Positions 23,188-35,279 of a DNA stretch of 64,000 bases are shown here, one piece after another (the stretch's first letter is position 1; the number at the start of each line of letters is the position of its first letter). Under the pieces are notes generated by a model. It worked only from the letters and a program-made list of their open reading frames with translations. It was not told where the DNA came from and did not search any database. This stretch comes from Maylandia zebra (Eukaryota > Chordata > Actinopteri > Cichliformes > Cichlidae). A program made the position numbers and the translations under genes. Location of the stretch: contig NC_135179.1 in assembly GCF_041146795.1 (NCBI RefSeq), positions 8,157,547-8,221,546 of the forward strand, given 5' to 3'.

Positions 23188-23817
23188 TCAGCAAATCAAA
23201 AAAGACATTTTTCTCTGAGTCATTTTATTGACGCCTCAGACCTCTCAAAGTAAAACAACCTAAAAGTTTTCCTGTGTGTGCCTTCATTTGTCTTTTACCC
23301 AATCTGCTCCATCTAGATAATCAACAATCTCTTCAATTGTACAGAGCGCTTTAGTCTCTGAGCTCACTGTTTGAGTTTACATGTCCACCTGAAAGCAAAA
23401 AACGCTAAGCTTTGGAAAACACAGTCTGTGCAACCTGTTCTGTTTTTAAACACCACAAAGCACAAAGATAATGTGGATAAATGTGTAAAAGGTATATTGT
23501 TCGTGGTGCAGGGTGTATTGTGGTGGTGATTGTTGTTTGTGTTGGTTTTAGCATGTGTCTCTTTGCAGATTTGAGCATGATAAACAGTCAGATTCAGCAT
23601 GGCGCACTGTTCATGCATTAAAAAAGTTCTCTTTGGTTTCACTGAGCTTCTAGTGCTTGTTCTTTTCCTCTTTTTAATTAGGCTAAGTTCTTTATTCTTG
23701 AGTCTTTGGTTTTTCATTTGACTTGATGATCAGTCTAGTGATAAAATTGAGTTTTGTAATCGTGTTTTGGTTTATGGTTTAATTTTTTTTTCTCTAAAAA
23801 GAAGAGGAAAGAAGACA
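23188..23817. other. Intergenic, nothing recognised
   Basis: Unassigned sequence. The 117-codon minus-strand frame at 23364-23717 is composed of Lys, Thr, Asn and His-rich sequence without a domain. Confidence 0.5.
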
Positions 23818-23888
23818 ATGGATGGATGGATGGATGGATGGATGGATGGATGGATGGATGGATGGATGGATGGATGGATGGATGGATG
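23818..23888. repeat. (GGAT)n microsatellite
   Basis: About 17 uninterrupted tetranucleotide units. The [12 protein letters not shown] translation it creates is an artefact of the repeat. Confidence 0.97.
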
Positions 23889-24059
23889 TTTTACTTCCCT
23901 CAGTGTTCCTGTCTGTCTTGTCTCTTTGTTTTCATGTTCTAATGCGAGTCTTCTTGTTTACATACTCCAAGCAGGTGTCTTTTCCGTTGCTTCTTGTTTT
24001 ACTTTGAAGATCAGCCTTCTATGTCTGTCATATGTCTATTATGTGTGCACCTACATGTG

Positions 24060-24220
24060 TTTATCTTTTTCATCTATTAATATTATTACTATTAATAATA
24101 ATGTTTTCTTGTTTTTTAATGAGTGCCATGGGGATTGAAGATTTTTATTCTGTTGTGCTGGTTACAATGACAATAAAGTTATTCTATTCTAGTCTAGTCT
24201 ATTCTATTTTATATCCTAAT
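24060..24220 (+). mobile_element. LINE 3' tail with TCTAT-type end
   Basis: It contains TTGTGCTGGTTACAATGACA followed by ATAAAG and a degenerate ATTCTATTCTAGTCTAG tail. The same ACAATGACAATAAAGTT-(ATTCT)n end occurs at 59980-60013, so both are probably 3' ends of related non-LTR elements. The 5' limit is uncertain. Confidence 0.5.
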
Positions 24221-25757
24221 TTACCTCCTGTCGTTGTAATCCATGATTCCAAATTGTTCCCCGTCTGTTAACTGTGTGCACCTGTGCCTAATCGGCTGTC
24301 TCCACTTTCCTAATCAGCCCTCTGTGTATATATAGTCCTGTGTTACCCTCACTCTTTGTCAGTGTCTCTTGTGCACAGCTGGTTTCTCACTGCCCGCTGA
24401 CAGGCTATGACTTTTATACTTTTGTTACGGTCACATTTTGGTTTTTCCTGCATGATAGATAGCTTGATTTCACTGCAATCTACAGTGTCTGGCGTTTGGT
24501 TCCCTACTCCTGCACTTTATCTGACTAAACCTGTTGGAATTACTTGAAATTATATTTGCCTGTGATTTTAAATCACTCTCTCAGAATAGTTTACTCTAAT
24601 CTGACTAATGTAATCACTGTTTAAATAAAAGTAATTGGCCTAATGTGTCATTTATACTATAATTGTGATTGCAGTGTTTGCCTGAATTCAGTTTTGTTTC
24701 TTTGACCTCTTTTATGAGCTCAACATTTATTACTTTTGTAAATATAATTTTGGGAGGGGGTTAAATAAATGAAAACCATATTTTTCTAATAATTCCTGGG
24801 ACTCCTCCTGTTTTTCAACTCGGTCCATCACATGTGGTCACATTATAAATAGCTGGGAGTCTCTGCTGTTCCCTCACTTTGAGCAGTTTTGCATTGTTGC
24901 TGTTTGATGCTGCTTTTGTAGAAATAACCCAATTCTTACTTTCTTGGAAGGCTTCCAAGAAACAGGTGAATTTGTCCTGGAAACAGAGAACACTGTTTCA
25001 GTTGGGATGACTTGGATTTGATCTGTAACTTCAGCTTGTCACAAGCTTGGATTTATTTTGGTGGTTATCATTTTTTAATGTCAACATTGCTTTTAACATC
25101 ACAGGACATTTGAGCTGTTGGGCAGATAGCCTTAAAGCAGATCTGCTACTGCTGTGCTTTTTGCTTTGCCTCCTTTTTAATTTTGTTTTGGATGTTGATG
25201 GACCTGGGTACGTGTCTTGAAACCGGTCAGGTTTTTTTAAAACAACAAATATTTACACATACATCTTTGTGTGTTATATGAAAGGCTTTTATTGTTTTTA
25301 ATATATTAATTTTGGATTATTTTAGAGCAGTTGGTGTGTGGTTAACAACTTCATAGTACTAATAGTTACTTTATTTGCTTTAAACAGCACATTAGTTTAT
25401 TTTTGGTTATTTTGAATTGTTTTTTTTTTATTGTTAATTTGTTAGACTACTGGAAAGAGGCCCTTCTTATAGCTGCTGATCACCACTCTGCTCCTGTCAT
25501 AGAAAGAATGTATTTGATGGTTTTTCTTATGTTTTGGATATACAAAGAACACCTCTTTCTCAATCCACACTAGCAATGTGTACCTAATAGTAAAGTGTCT
25601 AGTGAGAGTATACAGTTGTGATGGTGTTATAGTCCACACAAGTTATATAACAGCTGGGTAACATTTCATTGATGAATATGTGTGTATGGGCTACAGGTTT
25701 GTGTTTAAAAAAAATCTCCAACTGTTAAGCTGTGTTGTGGCTCTATTTTTTTTTTCC

Positions 25758-25761
<4 letters not shown>

Positions 25762-25799
<38 letters not shown>
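25762..25799. repeat. (TA)19 microsatellite
   Basis: Thirty-eight bases of uninterrupted TA. Confidence 0.97.
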
Positions 25800-25803
<4 letters not shown>

Positions 25804-26653
25804 TTTTATTTAATTGTTACTTTCCAAAGTTTTTAAAAGCACAACTCAGGACTAACATGAGAGCCACACAGATAACACAAACATGCAGATCAGAGGTAGA
25901 AAGTTGCCAGGTTTCCACAGAGGGTGCTTTTTATTGTGGGTTAGTCATAAAAATGATGCAGAAAAGTTAGACTCGGAAAATTCTGCTGCCTCAGAAACAG
26001 TTTTTATCAAATTTTTGAAATGGAAACTCATTTTCTTTGCATGCTGTTCCATACACAAGCGTACCAACACAGAAAATGGCATCTTATAACATCATTTTAT
26101 TCTCATTTTGATATCTGCACATTGTATATTAAGCGTTAACATCTATTCTCAGTACGCAGTTAACACTTCCAAAGTTAAAATTTTCATGTACTCCACAGAT
26201 TACACCAATATCCCAGTTGATGGAAAAAAATCAGGCTCCATCATTATTGTTAAACCAAATATTACATTTTCTACCCTGAAAAGAAAATGCAACATCTTCA
26301 TTTTTGGTCAGAAATGAGTTTTGGACCGTGTTCACTAATGTCTGTGTTAGACACAAGAGGATGAACGATAAACAATAATCTTGCTTGCTCAGTCAACATA
26401 TTACATTCTCTACTTTTGGCTCAAAGTACAAAAACAAGTTCTTTTCAGCTCCACACTGAACCGTTGTTACGTCTTCTGTGGAGGTTATATTTTGTTAGCA
26501 CGACATCTCAAATGTGAACATTTTAATTAAATTTTGTTGTAAAGTTTATCTGTGGATCAGGAAAGAAGTGATGTTGGTGTGTTTGTGCGTGAGTGCACAC
26601 AGGTTCAATAAATATTCATGATTTCTGCTGAACTTGTTACTGAAATAAAATTG

Positions 26654-26655
<2 letters not shown>

Positions 26656-26707
<52 letters not shown>
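26656..26707. repeat. (GT)26 microsatellite
   Basis: Fifty-two bases of uninterrupted GT. Confidence 0.97.
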
Positions 26708-26708
<1 letters not shown>

Positions 26709-27543
26709 CTGATTCAGAATTATCCAACACATTTCTACCAGTTTGTTTGCTTTTTTTTAAGCACTGGAATACAAAACACTTTTTCTTGTTGTTTGTTTGA
26801 ATTAAGAAGCTTTCTAGGTTACTGTATATGTGTATATATCCTGTGTTGGGTGCCTTAGGGAGCTTTGCTGGTACAAAACATTTTATTTTTAAAGCCATGC
26901 CATCTGCATCTTTCTGTGTTTTGTGTAAATGCTATGTTAAGCTATTTTAAGCAAACGTTTTATTCCCAGCATGGCAGACACTGCCATTCATCAAAGTCAC
27001 TGAAATGTCATACAACTACAAGTTTCACCCTTAGTATCTATGCCATGGCTATATGCAGCCCATTCTTTTGTGAAAGCCACTGGCTTTAAACTAGGAAATT
27101 TTTTGCGTCAAAACCTGGTCAAACAGAAGTAAAAATCACGTGGAAAATAAGTGAAATGCACAGATGCCTAACGTAACGGTTTCAGCAAGAATAAGGAAGA
27201 AATAAGAGGCAAACACCATATGCAACACTTCCAACCTTGTGATGCAGACTTTATTTCTTTAAAATGGCGCTATTATACCTCAGGAAATCTAGACTCTGGT
27301 CCCCACTGTATCACGAGGGCACCAAAGGAGCCTTTTATAACAAGGAAACACAGCATTACTTTGGTCCATGGACAGCTGCAGACAAAGACAAGCAGGTGTT
27401 CTTTGTGTAGTACACTTTTTGTGTTCCCAGAAAGAGGCACACCAGGGTCACTGCCATAAATGTTTTTAGGGGTTAAAACACATGACTTGCCATGTCTAAA
27501 GATTTCGCATTAATAAAAGCTCCATGTGTAAGAAGTCTTTTAA

Positions 27544-27747
27544 CTAAATATCAATAAAAGCATTTCTGAAACAACACAGCCTGTCTTCACTTAAAAGGGT
27601 GAAGACTGGAGGTGGTGCAAAGAAACACGACTTACAGCTGACCGACTGAATGGAGTTCAAGTCTTTTTCACCCTTGAGCTTGCGCAGCTTTTCAGCTGCC
27701 TCTTTCAGCTCAGCACACATGCAGTACCTCCCGTCAGGTCTCGGCAT
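27544..27747 (-). other. Coding-like fragment, possibly from a retroelement
   Basis: The minus-strand frame opens with MPRPDGRYCMCAELKEA and continues as a short amphipathic, Lys/Glu-rich helix (KLRKLKGEKDLNSI). A good donor, AGCT|gtaagt, follows. The composition differs from the surrounding AT-rich frames and recalls coiled-coil ORF1 or gag-like proteins of fish retroelements. No partner exon was found, so it may be a decayed fragment or chance. Confidence 0.25.
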
Positions 27748-28034
27748 CCCATTGAAATAGGGAATGCATGATATGGTGATGGAGAACAGCTGTGTGAGTC
27801 AGCCTCCCCTGACACCCCCCACTACCTCACCCCTCCCCTGCAGCTGAGCCACAAACCACACCCCACCACAACAACATGCTGTTGGGTAGATAATTCTATT
27901 TAAAAAGCGCTTCATAACCACAAACATGATTTTGAGGTCCAGTTCAGTTAGTTGAGTTAGTGGAGGTGAGGTGATCGGCTCCAGCTGCACACACACAATA
28001 ATCAAAGCAGTAAAAAAAATCATCCACTCTACAG

Positions 28035-28200
28035 AGGCAAGGCAAGGCAAGTTTATTTGTATAGCACAATTCAACAACAAGGTGATTCAAAGTGCTTTAC
28101 AGAGACATTAGAAACAAGAACAAATAAAAAGCATGATTTAAAATTGAATAAAACAAGCAAATAAACTAACTAACTAATTAACAAACAAACAAACAACAGT
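28035..28200 (+). repeat. Interspersed repeat, GGCAAGGCAAGTTTATTTG family
   Basis: It shares GGCAAGGCAAGTTTATTTGT and the following atagcacaattcaacaac, aaggtgattcaaagtgcttt blocks with a copy at 48619-48690. The family is widespread in teleosts; its class cannot be told here. The 3' side is A/C-rich and its limit is approximate. Confidence 0.65.
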
Positions 28201-28339
28201 ATATAAAATCAAAACAGATAAAATCAGAACAGTAGATAAAATCAGTAGTTAAATGTAAGTTTTGAAATTTAAGCTTAAAGTGTGGATTTGGTGCTTTATT
28301 CAAATGCAGCTGAGAAGAGGTTATGAGAAGAATCCACAT

Positions 28340-31300
28340 ACACTAACGCAAAGTTAGCCTAGTTCATACGAGGTTGGAGCTACAGTTTTTGGCACATGCT
28401 TCGTTCTTCATCCCTCAGAAGTTGCCACTTGTCGGAGACAGAGTCTCTCTATGTAGACACTGGAAATAAGGCCAGGCTCTTATAGCTCAAACATGGTATC
28501 CGACTTATCAGCGAATTCTTCCAAAGAAAGTTAAATATTGATCTCTTGCAACTACACACATGGTTTCTGTTAAGGTTTAGCACAAGAGCTTAGGGAAAGG
28601 TTACCAGTCTTTATTACAAAAGCCCTCCAACAGATATTCTAAGAATATGCACGGACAGGAGGTGGAGTCCAAAGAGGGGTTTTCAGTGAAAGTGAATGTT
28701 GGCCATTATCCCATCAATACTTCTGTGGTTTTCATATGTACTTAATAACTGCACAACCTCTGCCCCTAGAGAGACAAATTGTATTAAACAAGCAGGAGAA
28801 ACATAATAATCCTTGCATACCTGCATTCAGTTTTATTCTAGTTTTAAAAACTTCATATTCTGCAGCACAGAATGTTCAGTATGAATAATCTGTGGTATTG
28901 TTTTTTACTGTGTGTAGGTGGGCAGAGTACTGAATCACTGCAGTGATGTTAAAGAATGAGCAGCTGTTCAGTCATCGGTATTTGAAGTGTTGAGGTGTCT
29001 CTAAAACTTACTCAGTATTCAGTCTGTTGCTGCTCCCTGTGGACTGATGACTGAGAGCTTCCTACTTTGTCAAATCCTCAGACACTGTCAGCATACCACA
29101 GTGCAGTCCCAGAGGCTCATGGGTAATCTTCAATCCATTGACTCTGTGTAAATACAAGTGTCATGATCTGACTTTTGATTTGTGGGCCTCACCAGCAAAC
29201 ACTTCGAACTTTGTTCCCGTCTTGTTTCTGCGACAGCTTGACTTCTTCCTAATCTGCTTCGGTATTCTTTTTATTAAATATTTGAATCAAACACAGCCTG
29301 GCTGTTCGTAAGGTAATTATGGGGCATACTGATAAAGAAAATGATAATATAGTTAAGGCTTCTGCTTTAGCTTTAACTATCAAATACTCCTTAGTGTATG
29401 TTGAAAGGTGAAAGGTGAGTTGTATGAATCATTTCATTTATGATGGCATCATTTATTTTCAGTAGGTGTAAATATAGAGATGTACTTCCAAGGCAGAGGG
29501 TTTACAAAAATAAAGTGTATCCCTAAGATTAAAAAAAGAGAGAGATGAACTAATAAATGGTAGAATTTAGTGACCAAAGATGAAGGACGAGACTTCTTGG
29601 ATTGTCTCTTGGTCCAAATAATCACACACACTTGCCCATATTAAAGAGAAAATTCAGGCAAACACTATCCACTCCTCAGTTTAGTAACTTAGACTGGCTG
29701 AGATGAAGCCTAGCAAGCAGCTAGTGGTTATAGCCACCTGTCAGTAAAATAGTTTTGCCCTGGTGGCACGAACCATAACCTTTAAAATTCAATCAGAAGA
29801 GTTCTAAAAAATAACATGCAGATATTATGTAGGACGATATTAATTATAGATATTAAAACTGTTTGGAGAAACTGCAGCTTTTTGCACGACTGAATTTTTG
29901 TCATTTTTCAACCTGATATATGGCTTAATCTCTTATGGTTTCAACCGTAAAAAAAAAAAAGAGAAATCAAAAATTAAGTCATCAAAAACTCCAAACGTGA
30001 AGCCAGCTTGGATCACAGACATTTTGAGAAAAATGTTGTTTTTAAACGATCCTATCACCAGGCCAGAGCAAATTCTAAAACATGATTTCGTCTGATGAAA
30101 CTCTCTAAACATTGTAAATAACAGTCTTCTACAAATGAAACCCTGATTTTACTGAACCTGTTCTGAAAGTTCAGCTCTGACAATGGAAATGAAGCACAAC
30201 CATCCTGCATCTGTTTTAATTACAGTAGCACCAGGTGGCCTCCACTCTAAATGTGCCAGCCCCCTAACCATGGCAGCAGAATGAGGTTTAATAATAGATG
30301 CACACTTTCACTGCTGTAGGAAACTCCAGTGAGGAAAAGGTTAACAAATACAAAGAATTAGTCATATTACAATGAGGTCACATTTATAACATTCAAACCA
30401 GGCTGAATCAGAGGTTTCAGAAAAGTTTGGTTAGGACTGACCCACAAACCCATGCCACAGGCCAATTCAGGAATTCTCTACTACACAACAAACCATGCAC
30501 ATACAAAGAAGCTTGCACATATCCATCGGAAATATTTTACTAGGATGTTTGTCTTTTTTTTGTGGGGGGGGGGTTCACTTCTTTCTAAAAGGAAGGAAAC
30601 AGTTTACTAAGAAACTCGGTTAGATTCTAAATAATGTCCTGTAAATTCCTCAGTCCAGCTGGGGAAAGCACTGTACACTTAATGGTATTCCAGTGAAAAC
30701 ACCGATCCTAAAGATCTTCCACAATTAGAAGATCTTTAATTGATTGGTATGCTATGCAAAGTTGTTTTCACTAGGTGAAAGTGATTTTATTTTTTTAATA
30801 GGCCATTGTATAGGCCATATTTTAATGTGCAGAAATTTAATATGCAGGTGAGAGGACAGGAGGTGTAAGAACAAGAAAGGCCGCAAAACAGAGTGAGCAG
30901 AAATCACAGAGGAATGTAAAGAAAGCTGTGACCGGAAAGCCTTAGCCTTAGGCTGTGGAGTTATGTTTGCTATGGACATCCAGCATAGAGGAGAGGCCAG
31001 ATTCAGCAGTAACACTCAACATGCAGCACGAGACAGAGAGTCAACTCAGCTGCGAAAAGCAAAACTGAGTCTTTCTGTTACTGTTGTGGAAATGTTTTTT
31101 TTACACATTTTTTTACAGCTTTTATATGCTTAAGAGCTTTTAAGTATTTCTATATATTGTATATTTTCTTGTAATTTATTTCCTTAACTATTACACTTGT
31201 CTGTTTTTCTTTGTCACTATGCTTTTTGGCTGGTCTCCACCAGTTTCCCCTGTTAAATAGTCTCTGAGCGCTCCTGCTCTTGATCTAAAAGAGAGGTTGG

Positions 31301-32589
31301 ACCACAGAAATGAGAACAAACAGGAGCATTTATAGACATATGAGAAGGAGGGGAATGCATGAGGCATGGTCCTGCAGCTGAACTTCAGCTAAATTATTTC
31401 CAGCAAAAAAGCACAAAGCTATTGTGTTGTTTCTGGGATGACGTGACAACTTAAAAGCAGAAAATGTGCAAAAATCCTTTGCACATATTATATTTTTAAA
31501 TTCCAACACCTTCACCAAATGTTGAAGAAAACAGTGAACATCCTCCTAGCTGTGCTCATGAGCTTGGACTTGGACAGTTCAGGAGCTTGTGACAATCCAC
31601 ACAATAGCAATGTGTGGTTAACTAAATCGCGTGCATGATATCAAGCTTTGGTGAAAAGAAGCATATTGAAAGCAATTAATGACCACATGCAACTTCAAAA
31701 CATGATGGCCACACATTTGTTCTTTTAGCTGTATTTCCCAGATAATAAAACCTTCAGAAAATCAGGAGGCTTTCCATTTTCTTGAGCACGTCTACACCAG
31801 CTGCAGGAATACGGATTGTGTCGCTTTGCTGTCTGGACTGCAAATGAGTCTGAGCAGCCCAACATGAACCCGTCAAATAATTTAGGACCAAGAACCATCC
31901 ATACAGAACACAGCAATTAAAATCAAATTAAAGCAAATGTGAGTAGAAATGAGCATGGTTATTTCTTTGAGTCAATGGCAATTAAATTGACAACACTAAA
32001 TTGAAGCTTAAAACAAACCCTGAGGAATAAATGCTAGAGGCATCATGGCTGCTATGTTTGATAATTTTTACAAAAGTTCTAGTGAAAGCCAATTAGTTGT
32101 TTTAGCATGCAGGGAGTACAGACTCCCAACAAGATGTGCTCAGAAGCATCTAAAAGCTGCTGTTAGCAGTGCTGCAAAGTCTGTGTGACTCACGTCCAAC
32201 TCGCAGAATTGATCAAGAAACTAATTTGATTAGCAAATTTGGCAGCTGAGGTCATCCATCAGACGCGGGCACTGTTTCAGCTGGCTGCAGTGTCTTCACA
32301 TCTTTTCTCCTTTTGGCATTCCTCCTCTTCCTCTGAGAGAATAGCGATCAAACACATAATGAATCCCTGATGATCCACACATGCTCGCCGTGCGCACACA
32401 CACAGACACACAGGCACATGTGCACACAGACTTTGGATGAGCTCCTAAGTCTCTGTAGCTGTTGTCACTTTGTTTTCACCTTACCACTCACTATAGTGTG
32501 TGGTTGTGTGTAGGTGTGTGTATGTGTGTCTGTGGTGAAACATATAACAGATATTTGTTTTTAATTATTAAAAAATGATCTCAGTTTGA
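28340..32589. other. Intergenic, nothing confidently recognised
   Basis: Unassigned AT-rich sequence. Possible decayed LTR-type fragments lie around 28450-28800 and 29158-29310, but no termini or target duplications can be shown. Confidence 0.4.
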
Positions 32590-32815
32590 ATTTCATTTAT
32601 ATAGGTCTAAATCACAACAATAGTTACCTCATGGCACTTAATACTGTAAGGTAAAGACCTTTCACTAGTACAGAGAAAATAGATAACACCACAACAATCA
32701 TATGACCCCCTATGAGCAAGTACTCCCTTTTAACCCCCAGCAGAGCTAGGCTCAGGGTGGGGCAGCCATTGCCGAGACAGGGTGGGTGTAAGGTGAGTTG
32801 GACAGGACAAAAGAA
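32590..32815 (+). repeat. Degraded copy of the 50030 repeat family
   Basis: It carries the landmarks TTTATATAGG, AATCACAACAATAGTTACCT, CATATGACCCCCTATGAGCA and GCAGAGCTAGGCTCAGGGTG in the same order as the copy at 50030-50250, with internal deletions. Confidence 0.7.
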
Positions 32816-32867
32816 AAAAACTATAGAAACTAACTGATTATGTCAGTTAGCCTACATGTCTTTAGAG

Positions 32868-33093
32868 CAGGGGTGTCGGACTCCAGGCCTCGAGGGCCAG
32901 TGTCCTGCAGGTTTTAGATCTCACCCTAGGTCAACACACCTGAATAAAATGATTAGCTCATTACCAGGCCTCTGCAGAACTTCAAGACATGTTGAGGAGG
33001 TCATATAGCCATTTAAATCCGCTGTGTTGGATCAAGGACACATCTAAAACCTACAGGACGCCTGCCCTCGAGGCCTGGAGTTCGGCACATGTG
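32868..33093. mobile_element. hAT-type MITE, CAGGGGTG family, copy 1
   Basis: A 226-bp element with perfect 8-bp duplication CTTTAGAG (32860-32867 and 33094-33101). Its arms are long inverted repeats built around ACTCCAGGCCTCGAGG and the complementary CCTCGAGGCCTGGAGT. A second copy lies at 58642-58866 and a collapsed one at 58394-58431. It has no coding capacity. Confidence 0.9.
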
Positions 33094-33284
33094 CTTTAGA
33101 GCATGGGAGGAAATCAGTGAGTTCAAACCCAGGATCTTATTGCAGTTTACATGATCGTTTTTGTCCAGATTTATAATAAACATTAGTGTCACCAAATCAT
33201 GCCACAGGCTCCATTCTGATCCTGAGATGTGACATTGAATAATGGCCAGAAAAGTGTTTTACAGAATATGATTTTTCCTGAGTG

Positions 33285-33590
33285 AAGTGAAGTGGACTGG
33301 CATTTATGTAGCACTTTTCTAGTTTTGCTGATCACTCATGATACTTAACACTGCTAACACTGGCTTTTTCATACATATTCATTCAGCATTTTCTTACATT
33401 TAAGTGCTTTATTCAACTTAAATTAGGAGCTCTGGCACATTTTGAATAGCCTTTTAATGTATCATGCGTTTCTTTGACTTGGGAGGAATCTGGTGGAACA
33501 TGCAAACCTTAAAGACCCCGAGCAAACCAGGAGCCTTAAACCAAGAATCGCTGTGACTCAGCTGTAGAACGAGTGCACCATGCATAGAAT
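33285..33590 (+). repeat. Degraded SINE/L2-tail-like repeat
   Basis: It contains CATTTATGTAGCACTTTTCT followed by a degenerate segment ending in an accession resembling the 3' part of other fish repeats. The limits are approximate and the identity is weak. Confidence 0.35.
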
Positions 33591-33686
33591 TGATCCTTCA
33601 CATCTAGCATAAAAATGGTCTTGCTTAAGCATTTTTGACATTTTTATTGTTTTTGTTTGTATTTAAATTCAGAAGAAAGTGACCTG

Positions 33687-33710
33687 GGCCCTGTTTCAGG
33701 AAGCCGGTTT
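33687..33710 (+). repeat. Harbinger left terminal inverted repeat
   Basis: Twenty-four bases identical to the reverse complement of 36651-36674. Confidence 0.95.
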
Positions 33711-33912
33711 AGTGGAAAAACTGAGTAAGTATACCGTGAGTTAACGAAAACTCTGGGTTTTCGGTTTCACAAAGCGAGTTCAGCTGCAGCCTGAGTGAGT
33801 CACTATGACGACACACTCCGTGAAGCTAACCTGCCCCCTAGCAGGTTTACTACAACTAACCCTGACTGTCTCCGCCCCTTTGTCGGAAACCTGACAGTAG
33901 GAAGTGTCGGAC

Positions 33913-35190
33913 ATGGCGTGCCACTTCCTTGAAGAGCCAGTAGATCGTGAAGCCCAAATTCTCCGCAGAGCTCTCCGCCGGGAGAGAGTGATTAGAGCGC
34001 GTTTGGACATTTTATCATTTCCTGATGATTTTCTGTGCGAACGTTACCGTTTCTCAGCACAATCTATAATTTATTTGGATAACATCCTCAGGCCATATAT
34101 TACGCATGTGACACATCGCGGACATGCTCTCAGTTCATTGCATATTATTTGTATTGCACTTCGGTTTCTTGCAAACGGGAGCTTTCTGTATAATATTGGT
34201 GACGCTGAGCACGTTTCCAAGGCTACCGTCTGTCGGGCAGTCAGGAATGTTACAGTAGCACTGAAACGTCTCCTGTACTCGTTTGTGTTCCCCGGTCACA
34301 GACCCACAAGATTTATCAAAGAGGGATGCCACAAAATTGCAGGTATCAGGATGAACGAAACTTAATTCATGATGTGGTGATACTTGGACTACTACTTAAA
34401 TTGCACATTTATTTTCAGGGTTCCCAGGCGTGATTGGCTGTACAGATGGCACTCACATTCCAATCATTGCTCCTTCAGTAAATGAAGGAGACTATGTGAA
34501 CAGGAAGTCTTTCCACAGCATTAATGTACAGGTACATAGTTCCTGTAGCATTTCAAACTAACAAATTATTTCATTATAGTAATGGATGCTAATTTGTGTT
34601 CTCTGCACTGTGAAGATCATATATGATGCTGCCAACATTATCACAAATGTGGAAGCCAAGCGGCCAGGCTCTGTCCATGACTCACAAATATTCCGTGAAT
34701 GTACACTGAGCACAAAATTTGGACATGGTGAGTTGAGAATACTTTAAAATATATAAAGACCAATTGCTTCAGGGACATTTGAACTGAAGTGTACCCTTCT
34801 GTCTTAGGAGAGTTCACTGGCTACTTGCTTGGTGATAGGGGGTATCCATGTTTACCCTATTTGCTTACCCCTTACCCTGACCCTGAACCGGGCCCACAGC
34901 AGCGATATAATCTGGCTAATTGCAGGACAAGAGCCAGAATTGAAATGACTATCGGAATGCTTAAGGCCCGGTTCCAGTGCCTGCAAAGACTCAGGGTCAC
35001 CCCAGAAAGGGCATGTGACATTATTGTGGCATGTGTGATTCTTCACAACATTGCCATAATTAGAGGAGAACACTGTCCTTCTGAACCAAACATCAGCAGT
35101 GATCCAAACCATGAACATCCTGACCCTCCCACGGACATACAAGATGGAAGAGCAGTCAGAGACACCATATGTCACAATCATTTCTTTTGA
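33913..35190 (+). CDS. Harbinger (HARBI1-like) transposase, 4 exons, uninterrupted
   Basis: DDE-type nuclease that catalyses cut-and-paste transposition of its element in the nucleus, together with a Myb-like partner. Exons: 33913-34342, 34419-34531, 34616-34727, 34808-35190. Junction phases 1, 0, 1 agree, and the joined frame codes for 345 residues, close to the length I recall for vertebrate HARBI1 (about 350). The three acidic residues of the DDE core are visible: D153 in [10 protein letters not shown]228 in LGDRGYP and E264 in [10 protein letters not shown] helical DNA-binding region occupies about residues 40-110. The start is the first ATG in good context; an in-frame GTG nine bases upstream has no support. 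Introns are short (76-84 bp) and GT-AG. Poly(A) signal at 35218. Confidence 0.93.
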
Positions 35191-35217
35191 CCCATCACCT
35201 CAACATGTTGAAAGAAG

Positions 35218-35223
35218 AATAAA
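35218..35223 (+). terminator. Transposase poly(A) signal
   Basis: AATAAA 28 bases after the transposase stop. The opposing gene has its own AATAAA on minus at 35245-35250, so both transcripts would end in the same short stretch. Confidence 0.75.
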
Positions 35224-35244
35224 CAGATTTTTTGTTCAACTGGC

Positions 35245-35250
35245 TTTATT
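35245..35250 (-). terminator. Myb-like gene poly(A) signal
   Basis: TTTATT on plus reads AATAAA on minus, 30 bases after the minus-strand stop at 35280-35282. Confidence 0.7.
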
Positions 35251-35279
35251 GGTCGCCTGTATTTCCTGTACACAAAGTA

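Larger units (their letters stand above)
24221..27543. other. Intergenic with simple repeats
   Basis: Mostly unassigned AT-rich sequence, with a (TA)n run at 25762-25799 and a (TG)n run at 26656-26707. No gene recognised; frames over the simple repeats are artefacts. Confidence 0.5.

Noticed and set aside
23767..24138. A frame with MDGW repeats.
   Set aside because: Produced by the (GGAT)n microsatellite.
28450..28810. A minus-strand AATAAAGACTGG segment resembling the R/U5 part of an LTR.
   Set aside because: The TATA-like site lies on the wrong side of the poly(A) signal, and no terminal motif or target duplication was found.
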